From Rosa chinensis (taxonomy: Eukaryota > Streptophyta > Magnoliopsida > Rosales > Rosaceae), in the NCBI RefSeq assembly GCF_002994745.2, contig NC_037089.1, positions 84,344,347 to 84,408,346 on the forward strand: a stretch of DNA of 64,000 bases, written 5' to 3'. The notes beneath the pieces are model-generated. The model searched no databases, was not told where the DNA came from, and was given only the letters and a program-made list of their open reading frames with translations. Positions 1 through 13,100 of the stretch are shown here, one piece after another. The position numbers and the translations under genes were made by a program. Position 1 is the first letter of the stretch. Every line of letters begins with the position of its first letter.

Positions 1-27
1 GGCCTCACTGAGGCCCTATATCATTGC

Positions 28-63
28 CCTTTACAGAAATTCCGTCCCATATTTTTTACAACA
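28..63. repeat. End of a 5' LTR (partner of 2518-3187)
   Basis: About 35 bases ending in CAACA at 63 match the last bases of the LTR at 2518-3187 almost exactly. The bases further left align only with a gap (a shared ctatatcatt block), so the two LTRs have diverged by an indel or the left one is rearranged. The rest of this LTR lies outside the window. No tRNA-type primer site beginning TGG follows it. Confidence 0.5.
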
Positions 64-2517
64 ATCTAAGAGAAGATTCGAGAGGAATTTCTGACAAAGA
101 CGGACAATATGAAGTTCGAGGAGTCATAATTAATATCGCACATTTGGCTTCTTCTTTATTTCTCAACTTATGAATACCTTAATATTTTTCTTTCAATTAT
201 TAGTTTATATTCGCCTTGAATATGCTAATTGCATTTTGCTTTGCATGTATACTAATTAGTAGTTGAATATCAACTAATTCTTGATAGGAAAAATCTCTCA
301 AATGCCAAAGTTGATGGAGGAATTAGTGACGCAATATACATACACTAGCCTCTACCATGACGAAGGAATCCTAAACCACTTCTACAGCATAACTAATTTT
401 TGTTCCGTAAGAAATATATGTTTTTTGCATATTATCATTTTGTAGTTACAATTATATCATTCGGCATATAAATTCATATTTAATGCATATGAGTTCTTTC
501 CCATATATAAGCAAATTAAAAGATTGTGATTAAAATACATATATGTTAGTAGCCAACAAGCAGGTACGTATATGTGCATGTTACAGTTAAGTTTATATAT
601 ATAAGCTTATTTTCCATCAAGTCATATTTGCAAATTAAATTTACTTTCAATGACAATTAATCTGCCATGAGATCAGGTTGGCTATACTTATGATTTGTTG
701 ACTGTTATATGAAATTGATATTGCCTATAATATATAAAACGTTGTTACTTGAGGTACGTACTTGATTACGGATTTTATGAGTACTTATTCCATTGTATTT
801 ACATACATATTAATAATTATTTTGCGTACAACGTACTATTGAAAATATCAATTATATTAAGAATGCGATAAAGTCTATTGCAGCGCTTTATATGTTATCA
901 GGTCAGTTACAAATGACCTTTGCCTTTTGTTTCGAGGAGAAGCATATATTTCATTCGAGTTGCATATCATAATTAATGATTACTTATCTTTCTTTCATAT
1001 CTAAGATAATGCTGCTTCAAATTGTGGTGATACTATTAATTTTGTCTAATTATTAAAATTTAGTTGAGTTTTAGCTGTAACATTGATTGAGCTTCTGACT
1101 GATTGCAGAGAAAGAAAATAGTGATGGTACGTTTTCTTCTACTCTAAAAATTAATTTATATATACATTATGAAATTACATATGCTACTCTATGTTAGCTT
1201 GTGTGTACAAAAATGCAACAGGTCATAAACGAAAATGCATGCTCAAAAAATACTTGTAAGTTCAATTATGATCGCGAAGGTTTTCATTTTACTTCAATAA
1301 ATCATTGAGGAGTTATTTTTTATTTCAATAATGGGGGTTACTATTTGAAATTTTAACTATTTCATTAGTATTCTTTAATGTTTATTATTATGGACTTTTA
1401 CATAACTGATTTTGTTATGACTTATGAGTATAATTCTCTCATAAAGAGCCTCTATCGTTGAGATGTGGGGGTAAGCTCTAGCTATAACTCCTATTAATAT
1501 TTATAAACATGTCTTTAAGAACATTTAATATCAGGAAATTTGGGGGTTATGGTTATATTTTTGTTCACTATTTAATATTTACTTCAATGATATTTTAAAT
1601 GCCCTATGGTAATGTGGGGGTAACACTTGTAGCAATTTATCTTACATGATCTTTAAATAAACAGTGCAGAGTTATAAATTTTCTTGTTCTCATATGGAGG
1701 AAAACACTCCTGTGAGAATTGTGGCTGATGGTTTATTTGAGACTTGCAGACAAATTAAAATACAGGGTTTTGCGAGCTAAAGGGACAAGCAAGATATGAC
1801 CTAGGAAAATTAAAATAAATAAAATATGACATAAGTCATATATATGCCTTGCTGATGAGGCTCCTATAGTTTCGAGGAGGAGACTATATATATAAAATTG
1901 CTGAAGGGGGATGTGCTTAAGCCCATAAGGGAGTCACCTAGGGAGGTAACCCAACTTCTGTGATTGGAGATCCCATGAAGGAAGTTCAATGTGGTAGAAA
2001 CAATCCATACTGCGTGACTCAAATATAGCACACATAAACTTTAAGGATATATCCAAAAGAGATATTATCATGTGCATCCCTAAGGCATTAAGTGCTATAT
2101 TAAATTTAACGTTAGGAAGGGAAAACAATGATACCCTGAATGAGTTTCGAGACGGGCAAACTCCCGCGGGGTCCAGGCACACGTACCCTTGGAGAACTCA
2201 CCTAAGTGAGAGTTGTTCGTGAGGCCGCGGCAATGAGAATTGGACTATTCTCTAATACTCTCATGAGAATCAAGATACGCGCATGGCCATAAATGCGCCA
2301 ACACGCGAACCTGTCTAATTACCCGTACTGTGTGTGATATGTTGAAGTTTGGTCAAAGGTATCAAAGTTCAAGACTGTGTCACTTTGGTTCCTCAAATAG
2401 AGACTATCACACTAAGCTAGGTTCAAACCTGAAAGGTACCTATGCCGATTGCACAGTAAAAGCACTCACTTATTTTGTTTTAAATGATTTTATTTTAATT
2501 TTAAATCAGTGGGGGAT
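64..2517. mobile_element. Non-coding interior of an LTR element
   Basis: This AT-rich stretch has no gag or pol similarity that I can see. It ends in a purine-rich tract (agtgggggat) directly before the LTR at 2518, as expected of a polypurine tract. The 600 bases before that tract read like a Copia 3' untranslated region. The element is therefore either a non-autonomous large LTR element or one that has lost its genes. A possible captured exon at 301-411 is treated under findings. Confidence 0.45.
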
Positions 2518-3187
2518 TGTTGGAAAATTTATGATTTAAAATTAAAATATATTTTATTTATTTCTTTATTTATTTTGGGGGTTATTTTTATTTTGTGTTT
2601 ATTTCTTTATTTATGGTTTAACAGTTTTATGTTTTAAATATATTATTATTATTTGACCGTTATATGGTTAATGAGGTTATTGATGGTATATAAGGGTACA
2701 TGGCTATGGTTGGAAGGCATATGGTGAGACATCAAACATGCACATGTGTGGGAGTTTAGATTGTCGGATAATGAGGGTATACATGACGGTATAATCCACC
2801 ATAATGCAACCACTCTAGCCAAATACCTCAACCAAAGATATTCTTACAAACTATACATATACATACTTTACTTATACACCGTTTTGAGTGCACGGGTGAT
2901 AAAGGTTCAATGGGGCTTCTTAGCTGCACGACGGAGCTCGAAGAGTTGTTGTATATTGGGGGAAGTTCGTCATTCAACCATGTGCAGTAGGGGACGAATC
3001 TTCTCTTAGGACAGTGCGCTTGCACGCCTCGACTCGATAAGTTTTCCTATATAAAAATCTATATATTATATTATTTTCTTACTTTATTTTAGTTTCTCAT
3101 CTATATCATTATTCTTATTTCCCAATATATTACCATATTATTTTGTATTTTAATTTACAGAAATTCCGTCCCATATTTTTTACAACA
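2518..3187 (+). repeat. 3' LTR, 670 bp
   Basis: It begins TGTTG and ends CAACA, which is a perfect 5-bp terminal inverted repeat with the canonical TG...CA ends. A polypurine tract precedes it, and its last 35 bases recur at 28-63. Together these mark it as the 3' LTR of the element that starts left of the window. A target duplication cannot be tested because the left end is missing. Confidence 0.65.
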
Positions 3188-3345
3188 TAAAGTCATGCTT
3201 AATCTTTGCCTGTTCATACGCAAATCACCATTACTTTACTCAGTAGTTGTTTTAGTTCCGGACTACCACATTTGTTTATGTTTGCTGGAACCACTTTTGT
3301 CCCAAAACAAACTTGAGAATAAGAATGTATTTGAGAGAATGATGA
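3188..3345 (-). pseudogene. Copy of the SAG101-PIGN intergenic region
   Basis: Bases about 3215-3310 align with 28165-28275, the spacer between the intact SAG101-like and PIGN genes. Blocks such as gcaaatcaccatta and cacatttgtt are shared, as is a 20-base stretch around tgctggaac. This is non-coding, but it shows that a copy of the locus once stood here. The next clear piece of that copy is PIGN exon 16 at 3672. Confidence 0.6.
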
Positions 3346-3381
3346 GATAATTTTATTGTTGAATGTATTTTTCTAACCAGA

Positions 3382-3530
3382 CCAGATGTAGCATATGCAG
3401 TCAGTGTAGTGAGTCAGTTCATGCACAATCCAAGTGAGGCTCATATGGATGCCGTTGCGAGAATTTTAAGATACTTAAACACTGCACCAAGGAAAGGTCT
3501 GATGTTTTCTAAACATAATCACCTGGAGGC
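3382..3530 (+). pseudogene. Copia polyprotein fragment (end of RT / RNase H)
   Basis: The translation contains RPDVAYAVSVVSQF and ILRYLNTAPRKG, the conserved block just after the reverse transcriptase core of plant Copia polyproteins. Only about 50 codons survive, with no LTR next to them. The sequence differs from the two longer Copia elements in this window, so it comes from another lineage. Confidence 0.75.
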
Positions 3531-3534
3531 CGAA

Positions 3535-3668
3535 AACCGACCCGAACATAGTCGGTTCGGTTCTACCTCGGTTCTTGATCCAAAAAACAGCAAATCCGAA
3601 CCGATAAGCCATAGTCGGTTTCGGTTCCGGGTTGACTACTGGAAACTGCAGAACCGACCCGAGGCCAG
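3535..3668. repeat. Degenerate repeat rich in GGTTCGG / CCGAACC
   Basis: Two related blocks (around 3549-3580 and 3612-3643) carry atagtcggtt(t)cggtt and partly inverted CCGAACC motifs. This composition is common in short hAT-type non-autonomous elements. I found no clean terminal repeats or target duplication, so the class is a guess. Confidence 0.3.
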
Positions 3669-3671
3669 CCC

Positions 3672-3773
3672 TACTTATATGACAAGCATAAATGGAATGA
3701 ATAGCTTGAAGATGAGTAACGCTGCCATAAGAAAAGGCTGCAATGAGAGAAAACAATATCAGCTAAGTAGCAC
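3672..3773 (-). pseudogene. PIGN: PIGN exon 16 fragment
   Basis: This stretch matches 29451-29549 of the intact PIGN gene: exon 16 (the membrane segment around [13 protein letters not shown]) with both splice borders and part of the next intron. It stops abruptly where the Copia LTR begins at 3774. It belongs to a decayed duplicate of the PIGN locus. Confidence 0.8.
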
Positions 3774-3984
3774 TGTTGAAGGAAAATCAACTTAGTGTGC
3801 CTTATATATCAAACTAGGAGTAGTAATAGGAGATAATGTTCTAGAATTCCTAATCCTATACGGATTAGTATTCCTTGTAATATTAGAATATGTACTTTGT
3901 AATCCCTATATATAGGGCTCCTATTCTCAATAATAATACACAATTCTCTCATCAATTCTCTCTCGAATCTATTTTACTTAAACA
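3774..3984 (+). repeat. 5' LTR of Copia element 1 (211 bp)
   Basis: It starts TGTTGAAGG and ends in ACA. It matches 16732-16938 along its length with scattered substitutions and small gaps. A TATA-like tatatatagg at 3908-3917 is a plausible promoter core. Confidence 0.9.
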
Positions 3985-4689
3985 CGTTATCAGCACGACT
4001 CTAACCACATAGCAAAAACCAAAAAACCCGAAAACCTTTTTTCACCAAAACTGCCGCAGCACCTAGCCCCTTGCTAGCCCGCCTGCTCCTGCAACCTTCT
4101 CGGCCAGCCTACCTGCCAGCCCGCGCGCTTGCCTGCTTTCACGCACCTGCGCCCAGCTCGTAGCCCTGCAGCCCCTTGCCCATGTGTCCGCTCCATGCTG
4201 TATCGCTGCCCCTGCAGCCCCACAGTAGCCCCTGCTACCTTGCGTGCTGCCCCTGCAGTGTCTGCATCCCAGCTGCCTTTGTAGCCCCGTCGGCCAGCAA
4301 CGCAACCTACCGGCCACACTCTCGGCCCCATCCCATTAGTGCACAAGCCTAGCACCGCCGAGCCATTAGCCACGACCAGGATTGTAAACAAGTTACAATC
4401 CCAGGTTAGGATCGAACATCCACTTCAATCCTAGCTTAGGATTGAAGCGGCATATGCAATCCCGACCCAGGATCGATAGCACACCTGCAATCCTACACGC
4501 CTGCATCAACACGCGCGTGTATTGAGAATTTCAAATTCTGAAATTCATGAGTAAGTTTTCACTGGTAAGTTGTTCCAATTTTTGAAATTTAAATTTATTT
4601 TTATTTTTCCGGGGACTTACAAAATCCTTTCTTCTACATCCCACCTTTCTGTAACGTGGGTTCGATTTGCTAAAAGCGGAATCGTGGGG

Positions 4690-4812
4690 ATTCAAGCTAT
4701 ATACAAACTAAGTGCGTTCGTCATCTTCAGACTAAAAGCGTCCGTGAGCATCGATTTTTACGAACTAAGAGTGTTCGTAGGCTACGGACTAAGAGCGTTC
4801 GTAAGCATAAAA
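4690..4812 (+). repeat. Short tandem repeat in Copia 5' leader
   Basis: Four imperfect copies of aactaagagcgttcgt, each followed by a variable spacer, lie in the untranslated leader before the protease remnant. The GC-rich stretch at 4030-4530 before it is also leader. No gag reading frame can be followed between 4530 and 5160. Confidence 0.6.
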
Positions 4813-5180
4813 AATTTGACCATATAAACGTCATTGGTTTCAATCCAAATCCAAAAAAAATTGGAAACTATCAACAAAGACAGTGGTTATAACTCTTTCT
4901 CACTAGGCGTACTCAAGAGTAATTGTGATGTCTAGGAAAAGTTTGAACTGAGAGAACGGTTTAAAAGTGAGCAACGCTCCACCAAAATCTCGCCTTACCT
5001 TACCTGGTCACAACCAAATTGGAATTACCAAACAGATTGATTCACTACTACTTGTCTAGCTTGATTATCCTTTTTTGGATTAAATTTAGAAACTTTGACA
5101 TAGTCATTGGCTTTCATTGAAATAAAGTGTCAATTTTGATTCGAACTTTATTCATTCAAGTATGTTTCCCGGAGAGCTAG

Positions 5181-6004
5181 AATGCCTCGTGGATAGTGCT
5201 ACTACGCACACCATACTTCGAAATAGGCAGTTATTTCTTGAGATAACGCCTACTCAATCTTAAGTGACTACGATGGCAGGGTCATCTAAATTGATTCATG
5301 GTCGAGGACCAGCTCAATTCTTGTTGCCACATGGCACAATCATTAATGTCACTGAAGCTCTCTACGCTCCTAGGGCTGAAAGAACCCTTTTGAGCTTCAA
5401 AGATATAAGAGCCAATGATTTTCATGTGGAAACACATTGTGAGAATGGACAAGAGTTCCTTTGCATCACCTCTAATGACTACGGACATAAACGAGTATTA
5501 GAGAAACTTATGTGTCGATCTAGTGGGTTGTATGCAACCACTATTCGAGTCATTGAATCTAACCATGTCATGAGAGATGATTTATGGGATTCTGACACAT
5601 AGGCTTTGGCATGACCGTTTGGGACACCCAGGTCGTGATATGATGATCCGTATATTAAAGACTTCACACGGACATCCATTTTTCATATCGAAAAGAAGTA
5701 AAAATCGGTTTTTGGAAACCGAAAGAGCCCCTGCGCCTCACGGCGCCGTTCACCCCCAAAACCGGCCATCCTTGGCCGGCACCGCCGTCCCCCTGCGGCC
5801 TCAGGGTGGCATTGACTCCACCAATGCTCTTTCTACTCCAAATTTTGCTTCTAAAGTCAATTGTGACTTAGTGGCTCAACCAAAATCCTCATTGGTTGTT
5901 TCTAAAGCCCATCATTCGTTCTGCAAAGCCTGCTCTTTAGCAAAATTAGGATCGAGACCATCCTATGCAAAGGACACTAAAGAAAATATACCATTCTTAC
6001 AATG
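5181..6004 (+). pseudogene. Copia protease and pre-integrase remnant
   Basis: The frame shows CLVDSATTHT (protease active-site block), then LYAPRAERTLLSF, then, after a frame change near 5580, WHDRLGHPGRDMM, the pre-integrase block. HHSFCKACSLAK follows as the second half of the HHCC zinc motif. Stops at about 5260 and 5601 and a stop at 6003 interrupt it. The insert between the two zinc halves (about 5690-5870) is rich in proline and alanine. Confidence 0.85.
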
Positions 6005-6728
6005 AATCCAAGGTGATATTTGTGGACCTATTCAACCACCATGCGGACCATTTCGATATTTTATGGTGTTGGTTGATGCATCGACACGCTAGTCACATGT
6101 CATGCTATTGTCCACTAGGAACGCTGCATTTGCTAAACTCCTAGCCCAAATTATTAAGCTAAGGGCTCACCACCTTGATCATCCTATTAAGTCTATAAGG
6201 TTAGACAATGCTGGGGAGTTTACATCAAAAATTTTTGATGATTATTGCATGTCCATTAGGATTGAAGTTGAACATCCAGTTCCTCATGTTCACACCCAAA
6301 ATGGTCTCGTAGAAGCCGTCAATAAACGACTACAAATGGTCGCTAGGGCATTGGTAATGCGCACCAATCTCCCTATTTCTGCTTGGGGCTATGCAATATT
6401 GCATGCAGTTGTGCTTATTCGTCAGAAACCCACTGCCACTCAACCCTTCTCTGCGTCCCAGATGGTGACTGGGTATGAGCCTAATGTCTCACACTTATGC
6501 ATATTTGGGTGTGCAGTTTATGTGCCTATTGCGCCGCCACAGCGCACCAAAATGGGTCTTCAACGACGATTAGGCATTTATGTTGGATATGATTCTCCAA
6601 CGATTATCCGCTACATAGAACCCTTGACAGGCGATCTCTTTACCGCTAGATTTACGGATTGTCACTTCAATGAGACAGTCTTCCCGTCGTTAGGGGGAGA
6701 TAAGAACATCAATGTTCAACAGGAATGA
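6005..6728 (+). pseudogene. Copia integrase core remnant
   Basis: LVDAST (first catalytic Asp) and IRLDNAGEFTS (second Asp) mark the DDE integrase core. HVHTQNGLVEA follows, with the conserved Asn-Gly and the place of the catalytic Glu. FGCAVYVPI and LGIYVGYDSP are the downstream Copia blocks. A TAG at about 6090 splits the core. Confidence 0.88.
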
Positions 6729-6734
6729 CAGGAA

Positions 6735-8440
6735 TTGTCGTGGTCTGTCCCCACTCTGTCTCATCTTGATCCCCGAACCGCACAGTCCGAAATTGAAGTG
6801 CGGAGAATTCTCGATCTTCAGAACGTAGCAGAATCGATGCCTGATGCGTTTTCTGATATCGCTAAAGTGACGAGATCACACATACCTGCTGCAAACGTGC
6901 CTGCAAGGATTGATGTCCCTAAAAATAGAGGACATGACGCCACCTCAAGGGCAATTGAGCAGGGCGCCAATGTCCCCTCTCACAGTGATGATGACGTTGT
7001 GGCTAGGCCCATGGCTCCTGCCAGGAAGAGAGGGAGGCCCATAGGTTCGATGGATTCTCGCCCAAGAAAGAAAGCAAGTTTGGCACAAAATAATCCATTA
7101 ATCATCGATGTAAATAATCCATCTCATGAGAATATTCCAGATTATGGTTATGTCCAAGAAACATCATTGGGGGACGCTCCAATGTCAGAACCGATTCCAG
7201 AGAATAGAGAGATCTCCATGAATTACACTAGTGTACATGAGATGATGGATAGAAATTCTATAGCAATTAATGATGCGTTTGCATATCATGTTGCAAAAGG
7301 AATCATAGAATATGATGATATCGAACCTCGCTCTGTCGAAGAATGTCAACGAAGAGTGGATTGGCCTAAATGGAAAGATGCGATCCAGGCTGAATTGGAT
7401 TCACTAACAAAGAGACAAGTATTTGGGCCTATAACGCAGACACCCCCAAATATAAAACCTGTTGGGCATAAATGGGTCTTTGTTAGAAAGCGTAATGAGA
7501 AAAATGAGGTGGTTAGATATAAAGTCCGCCTCGTGGTGCAAGATTTCTCACAACACCCTGGAATCGACTATGAGGAGACATATTCTCCCGTAATGGACGT
7601 TATAACGTTCCGCTACCCTGTCAGTTTGGTAGTTTCCGAAAAACTTGACATGCAGCTTATGGATGTGGTTACAGCATATCATTATGGGGATCTAGATTCA
7701 GAGATATATATGAAGGTTCCAGATGAACTTCAATTTCCCAAATCAAGTGGCTCTAAACCACGGAGCGTGTTTTCAATAAGATTAAAACGCTCACTATATG
7801 GATTAAAGCAATCCGGATGGATGTGATATAACCGTCTAAGTGACTACTTGATTGGGAAGAGATATATTAATAATGAAATATGCCCATGCGTGTTCATTAA
7901 AAGAACAAGTTCCGGATTTGCAATCGTAGTAGTTTATGTCGATGACATGAACCTAATTGGAACTCTAGATGAGTTAAAGGAAACTGCTAAATAATTGAAA
8001 TCCGAATTTGAGATGAAAAATCTTGGGAAGACACGGTTTTGTCTCGGTTTAGAACTCGAGCACCGTAGTGATGGAATTTTGATCCATCAGTCTGCATACA
8101 CTCAGAAAATCCTAAGGCACTTTAATGAAGATAAAGCAAAGCCTTGGTCGTAGTCTTAAGCCTGGAAAAGATCCGTTTCGTCCAAATGATGAGGACAAAG
8201 AATCGTTAGAGGCCGAAGTCCCCTATTTAAGTGCAATAGGCACATTATTGTACTTAGCTCAATGCACAAGACCGGATATCTCATTCGCAGTGAACTTGTT
8301 AGATAGACATAGCTCTGCGCCAACACGCCGCCTTTGGATTGGTGTAAAGACAATCTTTCGATACCTAAGAGGTACGGTTGATATGGGCCTATTTTATCCC
8401 TACAGAGAAAATAGGAATAACGGAAGGATGGGATTGGACC
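6735..8440 (+). pseudogene. Copia reverse transcriptase / RNase H remnant, 5' part
   Basis: From about 7330 the translation follows the Copia reverse transcriptase: WPKWKDAIQAELDSL, KWVFVRKRNE, YKVRLVVQDFSQ, TYSPVMDVITFR and YVDDMNLIG (catalytic Asp pair). YLSAIGTLLYLAQCTRPDISF enters the RNase H region. Stops near 7824, 7992 and 8154 break it. It is cut at 8440 by the nested LTR element and resumes at about 15920. Confidence 0.9.
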
Positions 8441-8445
8441 ATATA

Positions 8446-10138
8446 TGTAACATCCCGAACCTAAATTCACCGGTTTACTAGTCATTGGGACGGTAAACAA
8501 CATTTACTTTCATTTTTACTTTCGGTTTAGTACTTTTAGTGGCCCTAAAAGTTGACTTTTTGTTCGGGTCAAAATTTGAGAAAATGTTCTTCATGGAAGT
8601 TGTAGAGGACGTTAAACCGAGCGCGTACATATGTGGTACGTAAAAATCGGACTTCGTATGCCAAAGTTATGGCCAAAAATGTGAAGTTACTGTTCATGGT
8701 AATTTTTGATTAAAATAGAAAGTTACCCCGGGTAGGTTTCCATTTCCGGAAACCCACCCCAGCACTTTCTCTCTCCTCTCCCCTGACCTCTCTCTTCTCC
8801 GGTTCGACCATTTTCCCTCTCCCTCCGATTTCGGGCGATTCCGGCCACCAACCGGCGTGCCACCGGTCACCAGAGGAGCGCCTCCTCCCTCCGAGCACCC
8901 TAGCAACCTTGGTTTTCCACTATTTGGCCGGAAAACCACGGATCGAAGCAAAATCCCCTCCGGCTACAGTTTGAAGCTTTTGCCGATTTCCGGCGATTCC
9001 GGCCACCTCCGGTCCCCATTTCGCCGTCGAAGGTTCGATTTTCATCACTGATCATTTCCCCTATGGCCTTGTATCACGATTTGTTGTGTAGATGCCGAAT
9101 CGACGAATTGAAATTCTAGGGTTCTTAAGGATTTCGATGGAATAAATTCTTGTTTATTTATTCGATTTTTGGCATTGGGAATGCCTCATTGACAATCTAC
9201 TTATTTCTTTAGCGTGTGGGACACGCTGTTAATTTATACGACTTTATGAGTATTTTCGGGTACGGTTGGGAATCGTACCCGTGTTTTCTTTATTCGTGGG
9301 ATATGGGGAAGCCTTAAGGATTTATGGGATTTTATTAGTTTTTACCCACCATACCTGGGTCGTTATATATATATTTATTGCTAGCTAGCCTATTATAACT
9401 CCTCCCTACTTACTATGTGTTTGTAGGCGAGTAAGAGCAGAGCATGGGATGCTCCAGAGTGTGGGACACTCCGACCCGAGCCTAAGAGGCTCCCTTATTT
9501 CGTATGGTGAAATTTCTTCCCCATATTTTATTGTTGCTTGACTAGCGGGGCTAGTCCGATTTTCACTGTAGCCAGCGGGGCTGGTCTTATTTTCTTGAGA
9601 AATGAGATTTCGGTTTTACGATATAGTTTTCGAATGTGGTGACTAGCGAGGCTAGTCAATTTATCGTTTTGGAATTCTTGGATTTAAAGCTAAATGTATT
9701 TTTCTAATTGTTGCATGCATCGGTTATTAAAGAGAATAAATGTGGGAAAGTATGAAATCCTTTTTCCTTTGAGTTGTTTATTTTGTCCACTCACGCTAAC
9801 GTTTTTCGTCTACTTTCCTCTGGGCCTTTCGGTTTCTAATGCCCAGTTTGCAGGCGAATTAGTGGAGGTCGGGCGTACATGACATTTGAGGCATAGTTGT
9901 CACTACTTCCGCAGTGTAGGATCACTTGATCCTTTACTCCTCTGTTATATCCCTGTGTATAGTAGTACTGCTCTGCTTAACCTTTGGGATTAGTATTTTT
10001 GAGTTTTGTGTGTTTTACAGGTTTTCGGGTAGTCCATTTTAGAGATGACTCTGCCGAATTTTTGGTAGAGTTATCCCTAAGGTGGGCCCCACAGGGCCAC
10101 CTCTGGTTTCAGGGTGAAATTCGGGGCGGGTCCTGTCA
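8446..10138 (+). repeat. 5' LTR of the nested element (1,693 bp)
   Basis: It begins TGTAACATCC and ends CCTGTCA. It aligns end to end with 14222-15914, with scattered single-base differences and no net length change. It contains short inverted motifs (gactagcg-gggctagtc, about 9540-9660) repeated three times. Confidence 0.95.
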
Positions 10139-13100
10139 ATTTGGTATCAGAGCATTAGGTTGTTAGGTTCTGTAGACTCGTTTCTATTCTGTTACCTTAT
10201 ATACTTGGTGTTGCCCAGTACCTCTCGAGTGATGGCCCGACTGCAGCGGTTCCCCATCGTGTGCTCTTCGGTGCTGTGGTATTCATCAAGTGTGTAAGGT
10301 ACAAAGTTAGTTGGTTTTCTTCTGGTGCTATGCCTCTTGTACGCTGACCTCCTAGGGTTTTCTTTGCGTATTCGATTGGTTAACTATCATGCGCCTATCC
10401 CTGGTGATGGTAGAGTAAAACTACTCTACAGTTTTGAGTTGTGCTACTAAATGTGATTCGAGGAAAATGTTGTGGTTGTCTTTTCTTTGATGCCAACAAG
10501 TTTGTTGGGGCAGGGATTAAGGTGCGGAAACCGGAGTTCGAGTTTGTGTTTGAGTGTCTGAGACGAGCAACAATAGCTTTGGGCTGTCTCTAGATGATAT
10601 GATTGCTTCGGGAATCAGGATTGTGGGTAGAAATGGACTTGGTAATAATGGTGGTTTTGACTTTGAACCAAGTTTCGGGAAAGATGTTTTGTGATGTGAT
10701 TGGTTGTTAAGTAGCATTTGAAATATTATTGGAAGTTTTTGGTGGTTCTTTGGGAACCTCAGTGTTGGAAACCATTTACAGAGAAAATTGAATAATTATT
10801 CTGGGTTGTTATGGCTAGAGTCTTTGTTTTCAAGTGACTTTGGTCACTGATGATGGCAAGTGAGAAGTGATGACAGTAATTGAGAGATATAGTAGGATGA
10901 GATTTTTAGAAATTGTCATTTTGAGTCGTACCCTAACCAGGGTGTATGGGTATGGTTTTGCTCGGAATAAAAGAATTGATTTCAAATACCACAACTTATA
11001 GTTTTGTCTTCCCGAGTATTGGATGATAACGAGCAGAGAGATTAACAAGAGTGGGTTTTTGCAGTTATGTGCTTGAAGTGCAAGAATTGGAAGAATGCTT
11101 AAGGTTTTATAATAGAGTTACGACTTTGATCGGTAAATAATTGGGAGAGTTGGAATCAAATCTTCGTATGTGGTATTATGCAAATTGATTCCTTTGTTTA
11201 TCCATTTATGAGTGAAACGGTTGTACGTAAATTTGGGGAATAGTGATAGTGACATAGTTCAGTGTTCTTAGAAGTTCAAACGGAATTACTTTGTGATACG
11301 GAATCTGATTCGAGTTTTGAATCACAGAGCCTTGAAGGTTGAATTGTGATAGACTCTTAGTGGAAGTTTGCCGGACGAATGGGTTGTGATATGATATTAG
11401 TGGATGGTGGAATAACTTTAAGGAATTAAGTTTTCAGTTGGCTCTGGAAATGTTTTAAGTTAAGGCTTGACCGAGACTCTTATTATCTTGGGTGGAAGGT
11501 ATTGTAGTACGTTTTAAGTGACGTACTTCAGTGATGATTATTTGTGCAAATTGGATCATTATTGTGGTGGGACCACGTTCGGACCCGGATATCGCTTGGT
11601 GTGCTACAAGATGTTGGACGGGTGTCCTATGAATTATATAAAGGAAAGATCTTGTGAATTGTGTTAGCTACCTTGGGGGATTGATTATTACTTGAATCGA
11701 TTATGTGTAATGGATTTCTTTGGAGGAATTGAGCGAACTTTGCCACCCTGGTGACCTTTAATTGGAAATGTATAGGAAGTTTTTGGTATGAGTGAAATCC
11801 GGTCACCACTTATCTAAAGTTAAGACGACTTGAACAGGAAGTAGGAGTTGAATTGAAATAAATTGATTGGGCTTATGTTCTATCAAGGGTTCAATAGATA
11901 TTTAAGTACTAATTGTTGAGCTACTATGATTGAGTTATGTTATTGGAATAATTCTTAGTGAGAAGATTTGGAAAGTTTTTGGTGCAATTTTGGTTAGCAC
12001 AGGGAAGTCATATGAATTCTTGTTGTAGCTGAAATTTTATAAGTTAAGCGTCGATTGAGGAGTGGATTCGTGGTTATCTTATCCTCTTTTTGGTAAGGGC
12101 AATTGTTGTTTATCAGTTTTGGCCTTAAGTTAAATAAAAGGAGTTGGCTATATTCTAGTACTTGCAAGTTCACCGTTGTTTTACATAACTGATTTCTATT
12201 GATTCTTGTAACATCAGACAATGAACCTCTTCGATATCATATTTTCCTATCTTGGGAAGTAGACTCCGTTTCTGTGGTACACAAAGTGTTATTTGTTTAA
12301 TTAAGTGACTTTGTGAGTTTTTCTATTTGGGCACTTATTCGACTTTCTCTCCAGGTTGTTTTGAGCAAAAGAGTTTTTACGAATTTTTGCTTAGCAGTGG
12401 CTAAGAGTTTTTGGTAATGCTTGAGGGCATATCTATACTTTAAAACTGTTGAGTCAACAAGGGATGCTGTGAATTTTGTTGGGATTGTTGCCTCTGACTA
12501 GATTCCAGCTTGAGGATTTTTCCTTTTTAAATGTTGAATTTCTTTTTCTGTTGGTCAAGATTTGGATCAGATTTGGAGAAATTTCTAGTGTTGTTGGATT
12601 GTCCATTAGAGGATTTGAAACATACAGAATTTAGAACTTTTCTATAATGTCATACCTGTAGTAGAATTGTTATGAGGTGATGTCGGACAGATGGTTGGAA
12701 ATGTTCTACTTGGAACAGGTGGAGCAGTTATGAGAGAGTTTTTCTAGTTCTCTAAGGATGCTATTTTATTTGAGTTTGATCAGAATTCCAATCAAGTATT
12801 GTTTTCGGTGGTGAGAATTATATTGGCATACGAAGTAGAATTATCATTTGTGGCGTAGAGGCCAGCGAGAATGACATGGATTCAACTAAATTTTTGACCT
12901 ATGACTAAGAAGTGTAGCCTCAGCTAAGAAAAACTTTGGTGTGATGTATCTCCTCTTAGATTTGAATATTTGGGTTGGAATTGAGCGAATATTTATGGAT
13001 TTTGCTTTGCATCAGGTTTCGGAAGATGTAGTACATAATGTGAGCAGTTTCGATTTTAGACATTGGTAATTGGTAGACTCCTTGGAATGCATGTGATTTA

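Noticed and set aside
1087..1260. Short candidate exons bounded by AG and GTA
   Set aside because: AT-rich DNA gives many such borders by chance, and the translated pieces match nothing that I recognise.
4063..4391. Two overlapping minus-strand frames of 84 and 105 codons
   Set aside because: They are antisense to the GC-rich leader of Copia element 1; no protein motif.
8694..9051. Frames in the 1,693-bp LTR, repeated at 14486-14827
   Set aside because: Same frames in both LTRs; GC-rich leader-like sequence without protein features.
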